A stretch of 64,000 nucleotides of DNA. Source: Rhodospirillales bacterium 24-66-33. Its GTDB lineage: Bacteria > Pseudomonadota > Alphaproteobacteria > Reyranellales > Reyranellaceae. The notes beneath the pieces are model-generated. The model was not told the DNA's origin. It was given only the letters and a program-made list of their open reading frames with translations, and did no database searches. The position numbers and the translations under genes were made by a program. Below are positions 20,261 through 35,500 of this stretch, in pieces; the first letter of the stretch is position 1; every line of letters starts with the position of its first letter. Location of the stretch: the NCBI GenBank assembly GCA_002281855.1, contig NCHQ01000014.1:62001-126000 (forward strand). The letters are read 5' to 3'.

Positions 20261-21732
20261 GGGCGTTGCCACTCGATCTCGGTCTCATCCACTTCGTCGG
20301 CATCGGCGGCATCGGCATGTCCGGCATCGCCGAGGTCCTTCACAACCTTGGCTATAAGGTGCAGGGCAGCGACGTCGCCGAGAGTGCCAACACACGCCGC
20401 ATCGCCGACCTGGGCATGAAGGTGATGATCGGCCACCGCGCCGAGAATGTCGGCAACGCCCAGGTCATGGTCGTGTCGAGCGCGGTCAAGAAGGACAATC
20501 CCGAGGTACTGGCTGCGCGCACGCGTCATGTGCCGGTCGTGCGGCGCGCCGAGATGCTGGGCGAGCTGATGCGCCTGAAGTGGTCGATCGCGGTTGGCGG
20601 CACGCACGGCAAGACAACCACGACCTCGCTGGTCGCCGCGATGCTCGACGCCGGTGGGCTCGATCCGACGGTGATCAACGGCGGCATCATCAACGCCTAC
20701 GGCACCAACGCCCGCTTGGGCGAGGGCGACTGGATGGTCGTCGAATCCGACGAATCCGACGGCTCGTTCCTGCGCCTGCCGGCCACCATCGCGGTGGTGA
20801 CCAACGTCGACCCGGAGCATCTCGACCATTACGGCACCTTCGACGCGCTGCGCGACGCCTTCGTGCGCTTCGTCGAGAACATTCCCTTCTACGGCTTCGC
20901 AGTCCTCTGTTCGGACCATCCAGAGGTCCAGGCGCTGATCCCGCGCGTCGCCGACCGTCGCATCATCACCTACGGTATCGGCGCCAATGCCGACGTGCGC
21001 GCCATCAACCTGAAGCTCGATCGCGGCGGTGCCGATTTCGACGTCATGGTCGAGAATCGCGCCACCAACGAATCGCGCACCATCACCGGCATGCGGCTGC
21101 CGATGTTCGGCCAGCACAATGTGCAGAATGCCCTGGCGGCTATCGCCGTCGCCCAGGAGATGGGCCTGCCGGACGATACGATCCGCCGTGCGCTCAGCTC
21201 CTTCGCCGGCGTCAAGCGGCGCTTCACCAAGACCGGCGAAGCCCATGGCATCACGGTGATTGACGATTACGGCCACCATCCGGTGGAAATCGCTGCGGTG
21301 CTGCGCGCTGCCCGCCAGGCCTATGGCGGCTCGGGCCGTGTCATCGCCGTCATGCAGCCGCACCGCTACTCGCGTCTCGGGGCGCTGCGCGCCGAGTTCG
21401 CCACCTGCTTCTCCGACGCCGATGCCGTGATCATTGCCGACGTCTATGCCGCGGGCGAAGCGCCGATCGAAGGTGTCAACCGCGACATGCTGGTGGGCCT
21501 GGTGCAGCGCGCCGGCCATCGCGACGTGGCCCCGCTCAGCGGGCCGGGCGAGCTTCCGGAGATGATCTGGCAGATCGCGCGTCCCGGCGACGTCGTGGTC
21601 TGCCTGGGAGCCGGCAATATCACCGCCTGGGCGCATGCGCTGCCCGGTCAGATCCAGCAGCTCGCGGCCGAGAAGGCCGGCCCGCGCGCCATCGCCAACG
21701 ATGCGAGCCCCCACGGCGGATCGGCAGCATGA
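20257..21732 (+). CDS. murC: UDP-MurNAc:L-alanine ligase
   Basis: MurC adds the first amino acid of the stem peptide. The 491-residue protein has the N-terminal [18 protein letters not shown] motif, the ATP loop [27 protein letters not shown], and the C-terminal [10 protein letters not shown] and MQPHRYSR blocks. Four-base overlaps connect it to murG and murB. Confidence 0.98.
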   Translation: MRALPLDLGLIHFVGIGGIGMSGIAEVLHNLGYKVQGSDVAESANTRRIADLGMKVMIGHRAENVGNAQVMVVSSAVKKDNPEVLAARTRHVPVVRRAEMLGELMRLKWSIAVGGTHGKTTTTSLVAAMLDAGGLDPTVINGGIINAYGTNARLGEGDWMVVESDESDGSFLRLPATIAVVTNVDPEHLDHYGTFDALRDAFVRFVENIPFYGFAVLCSDHPEVQALIPRVADRRIITYGIGANADVRAINLKLDRGGADFDVMVENRATNESRTITGMRLPMFGQHNVQNALAAIAVAQEMGLPDDTIRRALSSFAGVKRRFTKTGEAHGITVIDDYGHHPVEIAAVLRAARQAYGGSGRVIAVMQPHRYSRLGALRAEFATCFSDADAVIIADVYAAGEAPIEGVNRDMLVGLVQRAGHRDVAPLSGPGELPEMIWQIARPGDVVVCLGAGNITAWAHALPGQIQQLAAEKAGPRAIANDASPHGGSAA

Positions 21733-22661
21733 TGGCTCTCGCCACCTCGACGCCCCACCTGATCGACCGGCTGCCCCGGCCGCGCGGACGCCTGACGGCC
21801 GACGCAGCGCTGGGACCGCAGACCTGGTTTCGCGCCGGTGGTTCGGCCGAAGTCCTGTTCAGGCCGGCCGATGTCGAGGATCTGGCGACGTTCATGGGTG
21901 CCTTGCCGTCCGACGTGCCGGTCACGGTGCTGGGCGTCGGCTCCAATATCCTGGTGCGCGACGGTGGCGTGAAGGGTGTGGTGATCCGCCTGCTGCGCGG
22001 CTTCACCGGCATTTCGGTCGAGGGTGGGGAGATCGTGGCAGGCGCCGGTGCGCTCGACCTCAACGTCGCGCTGACGGCGCGCGATCATGCGCTCGCCGGC
22101 CTCGAGTTCCTGAGCGGCATTCCCGGCACGATCGGCGGGGCGCTGCGCATGAATGCCGGCGCCTATGAAGGTGACCTGTCCCAGGTTCTCGTATCGGCCG
22201 AAGCGGTCGATCGTTCGGGCAAGGTCCATGTGGTTCCGGCGTCCGCGCTGGGCTTCAGCTATCGCCACAGCGAGGCGCCGGCGGACTGGATCTTCACGGC
22301 GGCGCGCCTGCGCGCGACGTCCGGCGACCAGCTGGCCATCGCCCGCCGCATTGCCGAGATCGATGCCGCCCGCACCGACTCCCAGCCGCGCAGCCGCACC
22401 GGCGGGTCCACCTTCGTCAATCCGCCGGGCCGGAAGGCGTGGCAGCTGGTCGACCAGGCCGGCTGCCGCGGCCTGCGCGTCGGCGCGGCCCAGGTTTCCG
22501 AGAAGCACTGCAACTTCCTGATCAACCTCGGGGAAGCGACGGCCAGCGACATCGAGGGGCTGGGCGAGGAAGTGCGCCGCCGCGTGCTGGAAAAGACCGG
22601 CGTGCAGCTTGAATGGGAAATCCGGCGTATCGGCGAACCGGCGGGGAGAGCGGGGCAATGA
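21729..22661 (+). CDS. murB: UDP-N-acetylenolpyruvoylglucosamine reductase MurB
   Basis: MurB is the FAD/NADPH enzyme that reduces UDP-GlcNAc-enolpyruvate to UDP-MurNAc. The 310-residue protein shows [13 protein letters not shown], the FAD-binding [32 protein letters not shown], and the active-site region [27 protein letters not shown] rather than a GSxFxNP variant with Cys is consistent with type I/II MurB using a Ser proton donor. Overlaps of 4 bases join murC and ddl. Confidence 0.97.
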   Translation: MMALATSTPHLIDRLPRPRGRLTADAALGPQTWFRAGGSAEVLFRPADVEDLATFMGALPSDVPVTVLGVGSNILVRDGGVKGVVIRLLRGFTGISVEGGEIVAGAGALDLNVALTARDHALAGLEFLSGIPGTIGGALRMNAGAYEGDLSQVLVSAEAVDRSGKVHVVPASALGFSYRHSEAPADWIFTAARLRATSGDQLAIARRIAEIDAARTDSQPRSRTGGSTFVNPPGRKAWQLVDQAGCRGLRVGAAQVSEKHCNFLINLGEATASDIEGLGEEVRRRVLEKTGVQLEWEIRRIGEPAGRAGQ

Positions 22662-23587
22662 CGTGCGTTGCGGTTCTGATGGGCGGTTGGTCGCCCGAGC
22701 GTGAAGTCTCCCTGGTGAGCGGCAAGGCCTGTGCCGAGGGCCTGCGCGAAGGCGGGCACGAGGTCGTCGAATACGATGTGAAGCGCGACCTGCGCGCCCT
22801 GGTCGATTTCCTGCGCCCTGCCGGCGGCGGCGGGCCGGACGTGGTCTTCAATGCACTGCACGGCCGCTATGGCGAGGACGGCTGCATCCAGGGCGTGCTC
22901 GAAATCATGCGCGTGCCCTATACGCATTCCGGTGTGCTCGCCTCCGCCATTGCGATGGACAAGCCCCTCGCGCGGCACATCTTCGCGTCGCTTGGCCTGC
23001 GCGTGGCCGAAGGCAGGGTGATCGAGCGTCGCTCGCTCGCCTCCGGCGATCCCATGCCGCGCCCCTATGTCGTCAAGCCGATCGATCAGGGCTCGAGCAT
23101 CGGGGTTCACATCGTGCGCGACGGAGACAACCTGGCCGCCGTCGAGGCGGCGGAAGCGACGTTCGGCGAGCGTGTGCTGATCGAGAAATTCGTGCCGGGC
23201 CGCGAACTCACGGTCGCCGTGATGGGCGACAAGCCGGTCGCCGTGACGGAGCTGCGGCCGCGCACCCGCTTCTACGACTACGAAGCCAAGTATACCGACG
23301 GCATCACCGAGCACCTCGTGCCGGCCCCGGTTCCCGAGGATGTCTACGAGGCCGCCAAGCAGTGGGCGTTAGCGGCCTATCAGGAGCTCGGCTGCAACGG
23401 GCTGGCCCGCGCGGACTTTCGCTGGGACGATTCGAAGCCCGGCACCTCGGGGCTCGTGATTCTGGAGTTGAACACCCAGCCTGGCATGACGCCGCTATCG
23501 CTCGCGCCGGAACAGGCCAAATGGGCCGGGATCTCCTGGCCCCAGCTCATGACCTGGATGGTCGAGAACGCGAGACGTCCGTCTTGA
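22658..23587 (+). CDS. ddl: D-alanine:D-alanine ligase
   Basis: Ddl is an ATP-grasp enzyme making the D-Ala-D-Ala dipeptide used by MurF. The 309-residue protein begins VAVLMGGWSPEREVSLVSG, has HGRYGEDGCIQGVLE, VVKPIDQGSSIGVHIV for ATP binding, and the catalytic/metal block LELNTQPGMTPLSLAPEQA. The start at 22658 overlaps the murB stop; the longer frame upstream runs into murB. Placement between murB and ftsQ is typical. Confidence 0.96.
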   Translation: MTCVAVLMGGWSPEREVSLVSGKACAEGLREGGHEVVEYDVKRDLRALVDFLRPAGGGGPDVVFNALHGRYGEDGCIQGVLEIMRVPYTHSGVLASAIAMDKPLARHIFASLGLRVAEGRVIERRSLASGDPMPRPYVVKPIDQGSSIGVHIVRDGDNLAAVEAAEATFGERVLIEKFVPGRELTVAVMGDKPVAVTELRPRTRFYDYEAKYTDGITEHLVPAPVPEDVYEAAKQWALAAYQELGCNGLARADFRWDDSKPGTSGLVILELNTQPGMTPLSLAPEQAKWAGISWPQLMTWMVENARRPS

Positions 23588-24465
23588 GCGCCGCCAAGAA
23601 GACCGCTACGCCGAAGGCCGGGGCCGCGCCGCGCCGCGATTACGATCGTCGCAAGAAGCGCGGGCCGATCCGCAAGACCGGCCGTCCGTTCTGGAAACAG
23701 CCGGTGCTGCTCGGCGCCATCGTCCTGCTGCTGGGCTTCGGCGGCGGGGGCGGCTGGTGGGCCTGGCGCGAGGGTTGGCTTGTCGAGGCCCAGAATCAGG
23801 TCGATGCGATTTCGCGCAGCGTCGTCGGCGCCATCACGCCGTTCAAGCTGGCGGACGTCACGGTCGAGGGCCGCGACTATGTCGACCGCAGCGACATCCT
23901 CGCCGCATTGAACGTGAGTCGCGGCGACTCGCTTCTCGGCATCGACCTCCAGGCCTCGCGCAAGCGGCTGGAGGCGATCGACTGGGTCGAATGGGCGACC
24001 GTGGAACGCCGCCTGCCGGACACGCTCTATGTCACCATGAAGGAACGCCGTGCCGTCGCGATCTGGCAGAACGGCAGCGAGTACACGCTGATCGATGCCA
24101 ACGGGCGGACGGTGCGCGCGAGCCGCATGCCGCCCGGCGCCGAGACGCTGCTGCTGCTGGGCGGTCCCGGCGCACCGGACCATGTCGGCGACCTGCTGCT
24201 GCTTCTCACCTACGAACCGACCGTCGCGCAGCAGCTCCGCTCTGCCGTCTGGGTCGGGCAGCGGCGCTGGAACCTGATCCTGAGCAACGGTGTCGAGATC
24301 TGGCTGCCGGAGGAGGACGCCGTCGCGGCGCTCCAGCATCTTGCGAAGCTCGACGGGCAGCACAAACTGCTCTCGCGCGAATTCGGTGTGGTCGATCTGC
24401 GACTGCCCGACAAACTTTATCTCAGAAAGCGCAATCCGGGCGACGCGACGCCCGGGCCAGCGTAG
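23584..24465 (+). CDS. ftsQ: Cell division protein FtsQ
   Basis: FtsQ is a bitopic divisome protein recruiting FtsB and FtsL. The 293-residue product has a basic N-terminal region, one transmembrane helix (residues ~41-58, Leu/Gly-rich), a POTRA domain (LADVTVEGRDYVDRSDILAA) and the FtsQ beta domain (TVERRLPDTLYVTMKERRAV). The TTG at 23584 overlaps the ddl stop (TTGA); no ATG or GTG gives a complete N-terminus. It is followed after 40 bases by ftsA. Confidence 0.93.
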   Translation: MSAAKKTATPKAGAAPRRDYDRRKKRGPIRKTGRPFWKQPVLLGAIVLLLGFGGGGGWWAWREGWLVEAQNQVDAISRSVVGAITPFKLADVTVEGRDYVDRSDILAALNVSRGDSLLGIDLQASRKRLEAIDWVEWATVERRLPDTLYVTMKERRAVAIWQNGSEYTLIDANGRTVRASRMPPGAETLLLLGGPGAPDHVGDLLLLLTYEPTVAQQLRSAVWVGQRRWNLILSNGVEIWLPEEDAVAALQHLAKLDGQHKLLSREFGVVDLRLPDKLYLRKRNPGDATPGPA

Positions 24466-24505
24466 AATCAAAAACTGCGAGAGTACGCGTAAGACGGGGG
24501 ACATC

Positions 24506-25741
24506 GTGGCGAAGGCGAGAAATGGCGTCATTGCAGCGCTCGACATCGGAACGAACAAGGTCGTTTGCTTTGTTGCCCGTGTCGACGGGCAGGGGCTTCG
24601 CGTGGTCGGCATCGGCCACCAGCCCGCGCTCGGCATGCGTTCGGGCAACATCGTCGACATGGAAGCGGCGACTCGTGCGATCTCCTCGGCGGTGTCGACC
24701 GCGGAGGAAATGTGCGGCGAGCAGGTTCGCGACGTCATCGTCGGCGTGAGCGGCGGGTCGGCGGCCTCGCACAATCAGAGCCTCGAAGTCGCCATCGGTC
24801 ACCACGAGATCGGCGAGCGCGATGTCCGCCGCGTCCAGCAGCACATCCAGCTTCCCGCCGAGACGGCCGACCGGGACATCATCCATTCTGCCGCCATCGG
24901 CTACACCGTCGACGGCACGCCGGTCCGCGACGCGCGCGGCATGTTCGGCGAGCGGCTGGGCGTCGATGTCCATCTGGTGACCGCGGCGAGTGGCGCGATG
25001 CGCAACCTGCAGGTCTGCGTGCGCCGCGCCCATCTCGAGATCGCCGACCGGGTCGTCGCCGCGCACGCCGCCGGTCTCAGCTCGCTTGTTTCCGACGAAC
25101 GCGACCTCGGCGTCACCCTGATCGACATGGGTGCCGGGACGACTTCGATCGCGGTGTTCTACGAGGGTCACCTCGTCCACGTCGATTCGATCCCGGTGGG
25201 CGGCGAGCATGTCACGCGTGACATCGCGCGCGGCCTGTCTACGCCGGTTGCGCATGCCGAGCGGATGAAGACGCAGATCGGCCGCGCCGTCATCAAGCCC
25301 AACGACGAATACGACATCATCGACGTGCCGCTGATCGGCGAGGAAGATCGCACGCGGCCCAACCACATCCCGCGCTCGATCCTGGTCGGCATCATTCGAC
25401 CCCGGGTTGAGGAGACGTTCGAACTGGTGCGCAGCCGGCTGGAAGCGAGCGGTGTGGATAAGTTGGCCGGTGGACGCGCCGTCCTGGTGGGCGGCGGGTG
25501 CCAGCTCGACGGCGTGCCCGAGGTCGCGGCCGCGATTCTCAACAAGAAGGTTCGCACCGGTGCGCCGCTCCGGCTCGCAGGCCTTGCCGATTCGACCGGT
25601 GGGCCGGCCTTTTCCGCCGCCGCCGGACTCCTCAGCTTCGCGCTCCACAATCACGCGGTCGTGCAGAACCAGCCGGCCTCGAATGAAGCGCCGGCGAGTC
25701 GTATCGGCCGGATTGGCAGTTGGATTAGGGATAACTTTTAG
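24506..25741 (+). CDS. ftsA: Cell division protein FtsA
   Basis: FtsA is an actin-like ATPase that tethers FtsZ to the membrane. The 411-residue protein has the phosphate-1 loop ALDIGTNKVVCFVA, the phosphate-2 loop LIDMGAGTTSIAVF, the adenosine motif LVGGGCQLDGVPEVA, and an amphipathic C-terminal helix (SRIGRIGSWIRDNF) for membrane attachment. The GTG at 24506 is preceded by GACGGGGGA about 8 bases upstream; the open frame before it overlaps ftsQ. Confidence 0.95.
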   Translation: MAKARNGVIAALDIGTNKVVCFVARVDGQGLRVVGIGHQPALGMRSGNIVDMEAATRAISSAVSTAEEMCGEQVRDVIVGVSGGSAASHNQSLEVAIGHHEIGERDVRRVQQHIQLPAETADRDIIHSAAIGYTVDGTPVRDARGMFGERLGVDVHLVTAASGAMRNLQVCVRRAHLEIADRVVAAHAAGLSSLVSDERDLGVTLIDMGAGTTSIAVFYEGHLVHVDSIPVGGEHVTRDIARGLSTPVAHAERMKTQIGRAVIKPNDEYDIIDVPLIGEEDRTRPNHIPRSILVGIIRPRVEETFELVRSRLEASGVDKLAGGRAVLVGGGCQLDGVPEVAAAILNKKVRTGAPLRLAGLADSTGGPAFSAAAGLLSFALHNHAVVQNQPASNEAPASRIGRIGSWIRDNF

Positions 25742-25890
25742 GCAATATGTTGTGCGGGATAAGGCAGTTCCCACAGGCTATAGACATAAAGACAAGAAGA
25801 AACCGGTGTCGGTGAAGGGTCTCTAGCGTAACAGGAGGCTCACGCTGTCGCTCCGGGCAGATTACCCCTCGTTTGCGTGGAGAAAACCGA
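25742..25890 (+). promoter_or_regulatory. ftsA-ftsZ intergenic region, possible ftsZ promoter
   Basis: This 149-base gap is by far the longest inside the otherwise overlapping dcw cluster, which suggests a separate promoter for the highly expressed ftsZ. TATAGA at about 25779 is a candidate -10, but I find no good -35 at the right distance. The ftsZ ribosome-binding site GGAGAAA lies about 7-12 bases before its ATG. Confidence 0.3.
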
Positions 25891-27651
25891 ATGACAATCA
25901 ACCTCAGTCTCCCTCAGACGGAGTCCGAGATTAAGCCGCGCATTACCGTCATTGGCGTCGGTGGCGCGGGCGGAAACGCCGTCAACAACATGATCAGTGC
26001 CGCGCTCGAAGGCGTGGAGTTCATCGTTGCCAATACCGACTCGCAGGCGCTGAGCCAGTCGCTCGCCGACCGGCGCGTCCAGCTCGGCATCACCATCACC
26101 CAGGGACTGGGCGCCGGCGCACGGCCCGAGGTCGGCCGCCAGGCCGCCGAGGAAGCGCTGCCCGAGATCCTGCAGCTCCTCGACGGCGCCAACATGGTGT
26201 TCGTCACCGCCGGCATGGGCGGCGGCACCGGCACCGGTGCGGCACCCGTCATCGCCGCCGCGGCGCGTGAGCAGGGCATCCTCACCATCGGCGTCGTGAC
26301 CAAGCCGTTCCACTTCGAAGGCCGCCGCCGCATGCAGTCGGCAGAGCAGGGCATCACCGAGCTGGAGAAGGTGGTCGATACGCTGATCGTCATCCCCAAC
26401 CAGAACCTGTTCAAGATCGCCAACGAGAAGACGACCTTCGCCGATGCCTTCAAGATGGCCGACGACGTGCTGCACATGGGCGTGCGCGGCGTCACCGATC
26501 TGATGGTCATGCCGGGCCTCATCAATCTCGACTTCGCCGACATCCGCACCGTCATGGGCGAAATGGGCAAGGCGATGATGGGCACGGGCGAGGCGGAGGG
26601 GCCGGATCGCAGCCGCGTCGCGGCCGAGTCCGCCATTTCCAACCCGCTGCTGGAAGATCATTCGATGAAGGGCGCCAAGGGCGTTCTCATCAACATCACC
26701 GGCGGCCTCGACATGACGCTGCACGAAGTCGACGAAGCGGCCAACCGTATCCGCGAGGAAGTGGATGGCGACGCCAACATCATCTTCGGCTCGACTTTCG
26801 ATGCGACGATGGATGGCCGCATGCGGGTGTCGGTGGTTGCCACCGGCATCGCCGCGCTGGCCGCCCAGCAGCCTGCGCCGAACTACCTGTCGCTCGACAT
26901 GAACCGTCCGATCCAGACCGGTCAGCCGGCGCTCAGCCGCCCGGTCGCGCCGCCGGTCGGCCGGGTCGCCATGCCGACCGCTGCCACCGCAGCGCCCGCT
27001 CCGGCGATGCCGGCCGCGCCCGTCGCACCGCCGGTCTCCGTCGCGCCGCCGGCACCGCCGGTCGTGGCGCCGGCGCCGGTCGCCGCCGCACCGGTTGCGC
27101 CGATTGTGGCGTCGATGCCGACGCCGGCTCCGGCCTACGAAGCGCCGGTCGAGGCTCCCGTCATGGTGGCTCCGCCGGTCGAGGTCGCGCCGGCGCCGGC
27201 TCCCGTCCAGGCGCCCGTCGCCGTCGCGCCGGCTCCCGTTCAGGCGCCTGCGCCTGCGCCGGCCGCGCCGCAGCGTCCGCTGGTCGACGAGAATGACTGG
27301 CGTATCAGCCGTCCCTCGACGACCAAGACCCCGGTGCGGGCCGAACATGTCACGCGACCGATGGCTGCCCGTCCGGCGGCCGACAATCGTGCGCCGAACC
27401 TGTTCCAGCGCATCACCGGCGCTTTCTCGGCGCCCAAGCCCACTCCCGCCACGGGAGCGGCACCGGTCGAGCCGGTTGCGGCCCGCCCGGCAGCTCCGGA
27501 GAATGTCGTCGCAGTGGCTCCGAAAGCCCCTGTTGCGCGGCCGGCGCCGGTCCAGACCTCGATCAGCCTCGAAGTCACGGAGCGTGCGAAGCCCGCCCGC
27601 GATGACGACGATCTGCAAATTCCGGCTTTCCTGCGGCGGCAAGCGAACTGA
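25891..27651 (+). CDS. ftsZ: Cell division GTPase FtsZ
   Basis: FtsZ polymerises into the Z-ring that organises septation. The 586-residue protein has the GTPase domain in the first ~320 residues with [13 protein letters not shown], the tubulin signature [13 protein letters not shown], and the T7-loop [13 protein letters not shown] long disordered Ala/Pro/Val linker (~residues 345-570) follows, ending in the conserved tail [12 protein letters not shown] that binds FtsA. The long linker is normal for alphaproteobacteria. The ATG at 25891 follows GGAGA; an in-frame ATG-like start at 25873 would place the ribosome-binding site inside the coding region. A strong terminator lies 33 bases downstream. 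Confidence 0.98.
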   Translation: MTINLSLPQTESEIKPRITVIGVGGAGGNAVNNMISAALEGVEFIVANTDSQALSQSLADRRVQLGITITQGLGAGARPEVGRQAAEEALPEILQLLDGANMVFVTAGMGGGTGTGAAPVIAAAAREQGILTIGVVTKPFHFEGRRRMQSAEQGITELEKVVDTLIVIPNQNLFKIANEKTTFADAFKMADDVLHMGVRGVTDLMVMPGLINLDFADIRTVMGEMGKAMMGTGEAEGPDRSRVAAESAISNPLLEDHSMKGAKGVLINITGGLDMTLHEVDEAANRIREEVDGDANIIFGSTFDATMDGRMRVSVVATGIAALAAQQPAPNYLSLDMNRPIQTGQPALSRPVAPPVGRVAMPTAATAAPAPAMPAAPVAPPVSVAPPAPPVVAPAPVAAAPVAPIVASMPTPAPAYEAPVEAPVMVAPPVEVAPAPAPVQAPVAVAPAPVQAPAPAPAAPQRPLVDENDWRISRPSTTKTPVRAEHVTRPMAARPAADNRAPNLFQRITGAFSAPKPTPATGAAPVEPVAARPAAPENVVAVAPKAPVARPAPVQTSISLEVTERAKPARDDDDLQIPAFLRRQAN

Positions 27652-27683
27652 CGCAGGAAATTTCTGTTCTCCACGCATCTTCG

Positions 27684-27710
27684 GAGGGGCCCTGCGGCCC
27701 CTCTTTTTTT
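27684..27710 (+). terminator. Rho-independent terminator after ftsZ
   Basis: GAGGGGCC at 27684-27691 pairs perfectly with GGCCCCTC at 27696-27703 around a CTGC loop, followed directly by seven T residues. This is the best terminator in the window and marks the end of the dcw transcript. Confidence 0.93.
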
Positions 27711-27761
27711 CGATGGCGCGTGATATAAACCGCCGGCACCGAAGTTTATCGCGGATGGGAC

Positions 27762-28583
27762 ATGTCGAAGTTGGTTGTGAGTAAGGGTCGGCGCATCGTG
27801 GCGGGACTGGCGCTGTCGTTGGCGGCGTTCGGCCTCGTCGCTTGCGGCGGGTCCGACGACGACAATTACGTCGAGCAGCCCGTCGAGCGTTTGTACAATC
27901 GGGGCCTCGATGCCCTTGGGCAGCAGGAATACAAGACCGCGGCCAAGAGCTTCGAAGAGGTCGATCGCCAGCATCCCTATTCGGTCTGGGCGACCAAGGC
28001 GCAGATCATGGCGGCCTTCGCTTACTACCAGTCCAACAAGTACGATGAGGCCATCATCGCGCTGGATCGCTTCATCCAGCTCCATCCCGGCCACCGCGAC
28101 CTTCCCTATGCCTATTACCTGAAGGCGCTCTGCTACTACGAGCAGATTTCCGACGTCGGGCGCGATCAGCGCACCACCCAGCAGGCGCTCGACGCCTTGG
28201 CCGAGGTCGTGAAGCGCTTTCCCGAGTCGCCCTATGCCCGCGATTCGCGCCTCAAGGTCGAGCTCTGCATCGATCACCTGGCGGGTAAGGAGATGGCGGT
28301 CGGCCGCTACTACCAGCAGAACCAGCAGTATGTCGGCGCGATCAACCGCTACCGCGTGGTGATCGAACGCTATCAGACCACGACCCACGTGCCCGAGGCC
28401 CTCCATCGTCTGGTCGAGAGCTATCTCTCGCTTGGCGTGAAGAGCGAGGCGCAGGAGGCCGCGGCCGTGCTCGGCTACAATTTCCCCGGCAGCGAGTGGT
28501 ATCAGGACAGCTACTTCCTGATGACCGGCGAGGGGACGAGGCCGCCCGACGAGAAGCGCGGCTGGTTCTCCAGCATCTTCTGA
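27762..28583 (+). CDS. bamD: Outer membrane protein assembly lipoprotein BamD
   Basis: BamD is the essential lipoprotein of the BAM complex that inserts beta-barrel proteins into the outer membrane. The 273-residue protein starts with a lipoprotein signal ending in the lipobox LVAC (Cys ~29), followed by tetratricopeptide-type repeats such as YNRGLDALGQQEYKTAAKSF and FAYYQSNKYDEAIIALDRFI. The autotransporter encoded nearby would be a BAM client. A -10-like TATAAA at 27724-27729 precedes it by about 32 bases, after the ftsZ terminator, so it likely has its own promoter, shared with recN 7 bases downstream. Confidence 0.93.
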   Translation: MSKLVVSKGRRIVAGLALSLAAFGLVACGGSDDDNYVEQPVERLYNRGLDALGQQEYKTAAKSFEEVDRQHPYSVWATKAQIMAAFAYYQSNKYDEAIIALDRFIQLHPGHRDLPYAYYLKALCYYEQISDVGRDQRTTQQALDALAEVVKRFPESPYARDSRLKVELCIDHLAGKEMAVGRYYQQNQQYVGAINRYRVVIERYQTTTHVPEALHRLVESYLSLGVKSEAQEAAAVLGYNFPGSEWYQDSYFLMTGEGTRPPDEKRGWFSSIF

Positions 28584-28590
28584 CGCCGGC

Positions 28591-32443
<3,853 letters not shown>

Positions 32444-32562
32444 CTTTCTCCGTACGAGAACTAACCCTCTTTATTTTTCACGGTCGTTGCAGTATTCCCC
32501 CCATGGGGAGTTCGCGTACGCTGGGGGTATTCTTGTCCACCGAGTATCCGGCATCGACGGAG

Positions 32563-35500
32563 ATGCCTCGTTTTCCTTCGACTCCCGTATGGTTCGGCCG
32601 CTTTGTTGCCGGGCTGCTTGCGACGACCGCATTGACCGGCGCGTTCGCTCCAGCACCGGCGCGCGCCCAATCCGACATGGGCAGCGGCGGTGCGGGTGCG
32701 AGCCCCACGACCATCGGCGCGGGCGGCGCCGGAGGCCTGGGCAGCGCCACCACTACGGGCGGGATCGGCGAGACCCCTGCCTCCAGCTCGGCGGGGGGTG
32801 GCGGCGGCGGCGCGGGTGTCACGGGCGGCATCGGTGGCATGGGCAGCAGCTACGGCGGCGGGGCGGCCGTATCCGGGGGAGGCGGCGGAGGAAGTCCCGG
32901 GGCGCCGGGGGCCGATGGCGGGTCGGCTTCAACCTATAGTGGGGATGGCGGCGGCGGCGGCGGTGGCGGTGGCGGTGCGCATGGTTCGGTCGTAGCCACG
33001 TCGACAACCAATACCATCGTAGTCGTCGGCGGTGGCGGCGGCTCCGGTGGCGTCGGTGGCAATGGCCAAAGCACAACTGGCGGCGGTGGCGGCGGACAAG
33101 GTGGCTATGGAACCGCCGTCAATGGAGCGGTCTCCTACACGAACAGCGGAACCGTGACGGGGGGCAATGGCGGTGCCGGCGGCGATGGCAATACCGCTTT
33201 CGGCAGCTTGGGCGGCAATGGTGGCGATGGCGGTCACGGTCTTGCCGCCGTCGTTGCCGGGGCCGCCGTCAACAACGGCGGAACCATCACCGGCGGCACC
33301 GGAGGAAACGGCGGCAACAGTCCTTTCTCCGCTAGCTCCGCTGGCTCGGGCGGCAATGCCGGGGCCGGTATCGTCGGCAGTGGTGTCACGATCAACAACG
33401 CGGCTTCGGTCACGGGAGGCGCGGGTGGTGTAATCGGCACGGGCTCCACGCCAGCGGGCAGCCCGACCCCCGGCCACGGCGGCGCCGGCATCGTTGGCTC
33501 GGACCTGACCATCATCAACACCGGCTCCATCGTTGGGGGGATGAACGGCAGCGGCTCGGCGCAGGCCAACGCCATCACGTTTACCGGCGGCGCGAACACG
33601 CTTGTCCTGGCTGGCGCATGGAGCCTGTCGGGAAACATTGGCATCGAGAGCGGCAGCGTCACCTTCAACCCGCTAGGCGCACTGAGCGTGGCGAATGCGA
33701 TCACGGGCAAGGGATCCGTTATCGTACCCGGCGCCAATACGATGACCCTTGCCGGAAACAACACCTACGAGGGCGGCACGACCGTAAATAACGGCACGCT
33801 CTCGATCTCTTCGGCCGGCAATCTCGGCAATCCAGCGGGCGGCGTGACGCTCAATGGCGGAACGCTGCAGACGACTGCCAGCCTGTCGAGCAGCAGTGCG
33901 TTCTACCTGACCGGGGGAGGCGGGACATTCACCCCCGAGACAGGCACGACGCTGACCCTGAGCGGTACGATCAATGATCTTGGCGCCAGCACCGGCACCC
34001 TCACGATGGCAGGTACAGGGACACTGGTACTGGCCGGCGCCAGCACCTACACCGGCGGCACGAACATCAATGAAGGCACCGTGTCGATATCGTCGGATGC
34101 CAATCTCGGCGCTTCGTCGGGATCGTTGACGGTGGATGGCGGTACGCTGCAGACAACGGCCGATCTGAAGAGCGATCGGTCGATCACGCTGGGCCCGCGC
34201 GCTGGCGCATTCATGCCCGACGCCGGGACGGCTCTGACCCTGAACGGTGAGATCGGCGGTCCCGGCGGGCTGTTCATGATTGGCCCCGGTACGTTGACGC
34301 TTACCGGCGCCAATAGCTATGCCGACGGCACGATCATAAACGCCGGCACTTTGGTGGTATCGTCGGGTGGCAATCTGGGTAGCCCGAACAGCGGGTCTTT
34401 GACGCTGAACGGCAGTACTCTGCGGACGACGGCGAGCATGGCGTATGGTCTGCCGGTCGTACTGAACCAGGGCGGCGGGACCTTCACCCCCGACGCCGGC
34501 ACGACACTGACCCTGAACGCCGACGTCGACGGCCCCGGTACTCTCACGATGGCAGGCGCCGGAACGCTGGTCCTTGCCGGCGGAGCCTTCGTCAGCAACT
34601 TCAGCGGCGGAACGACGGTCAACTCCGGGACGCTGTCGACATCGTCCGACCAGTATCTCGGCAGCGGTGGCCTGACACTGAACGGCGGGACGCTGCAGAC
34701 CACGGCATCATTCGGGATCGGATTGCCATTCACGCTGGGCGACAAAGGCGGCACTTTTGCGCCGACTGCCGGCACGACGCTGACCGTAAGCTCCGCCATC
34801 ACCGGCGCGGGAAGCCTGACGATGGTGGGCCCCGGCACGTTGGCGCTGGCGGGGGAAAACAATTACACCGGCGGCACCGTATTCAAAGCCGGTACGCTGT
34901 CGATTTCGGACGACCGCAACCTCGGCCATGCCCGCGCTGGACTGACAATGAACGGCGGCACGCTGGCCTCGACCGCAGACGTCTCGACCAATCGCTCGAT
35001 CGTGTTGGGCAGCGACGGCGGCAGTTTCAGCCCGGCCGCCGGCACCACGCTCACCCTTACCAGCGCGATCGAGGGCGCCGGCGGGCTGACGGCGACGGGC
35101 GCCGGCACGCTGGAGCTCAAGGGCGAGACCGTCTACACCGGCGCAACCACCATCTCCTCCGGCACGCTGGCGCTCGCCGACTACGGCAAGATCGCGCAAT
35201 CGAGCGGCGTCAATCTTACCGGGGCCGGTGCCGTTTTCGACATCGCCGCCGCCAACGGGGAACGGACGATCCAGGGCCTGTCTGGAATCTCCGGAACGTC
35301 GGTCAACTTCGGTACCAGAACGCTCTCGATCGACAGCACCAACTCGACAACCTTTGCCGGCGCGATCGAGGGCAGTGGCGCTCTGGTCAAGAAGGGCGTC
35401 GGCACGCAGATCTTGGCGGGCGCGAATACCTACAGCGGCGGGACCAAGGTCGAAGCCGGTACGCTTTCGATTTCATCGGATGACAATCTCGGCAACGCGA

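Noticed and set aside
25840..27678. 612-codon open frame antisense to ftsZ
   Set aside because: It is Arg/Gly-rich low-complexity sequence mirroring the FtsZ linker, a typical shadow frame.
32461..32562. ATG at 32503 as autotransporter start with a long extended signal peptide
   Set aside because: The added residues do not resemble the known extended signal peptide region and the shorter start gives a standard signal; left as an alternative only.
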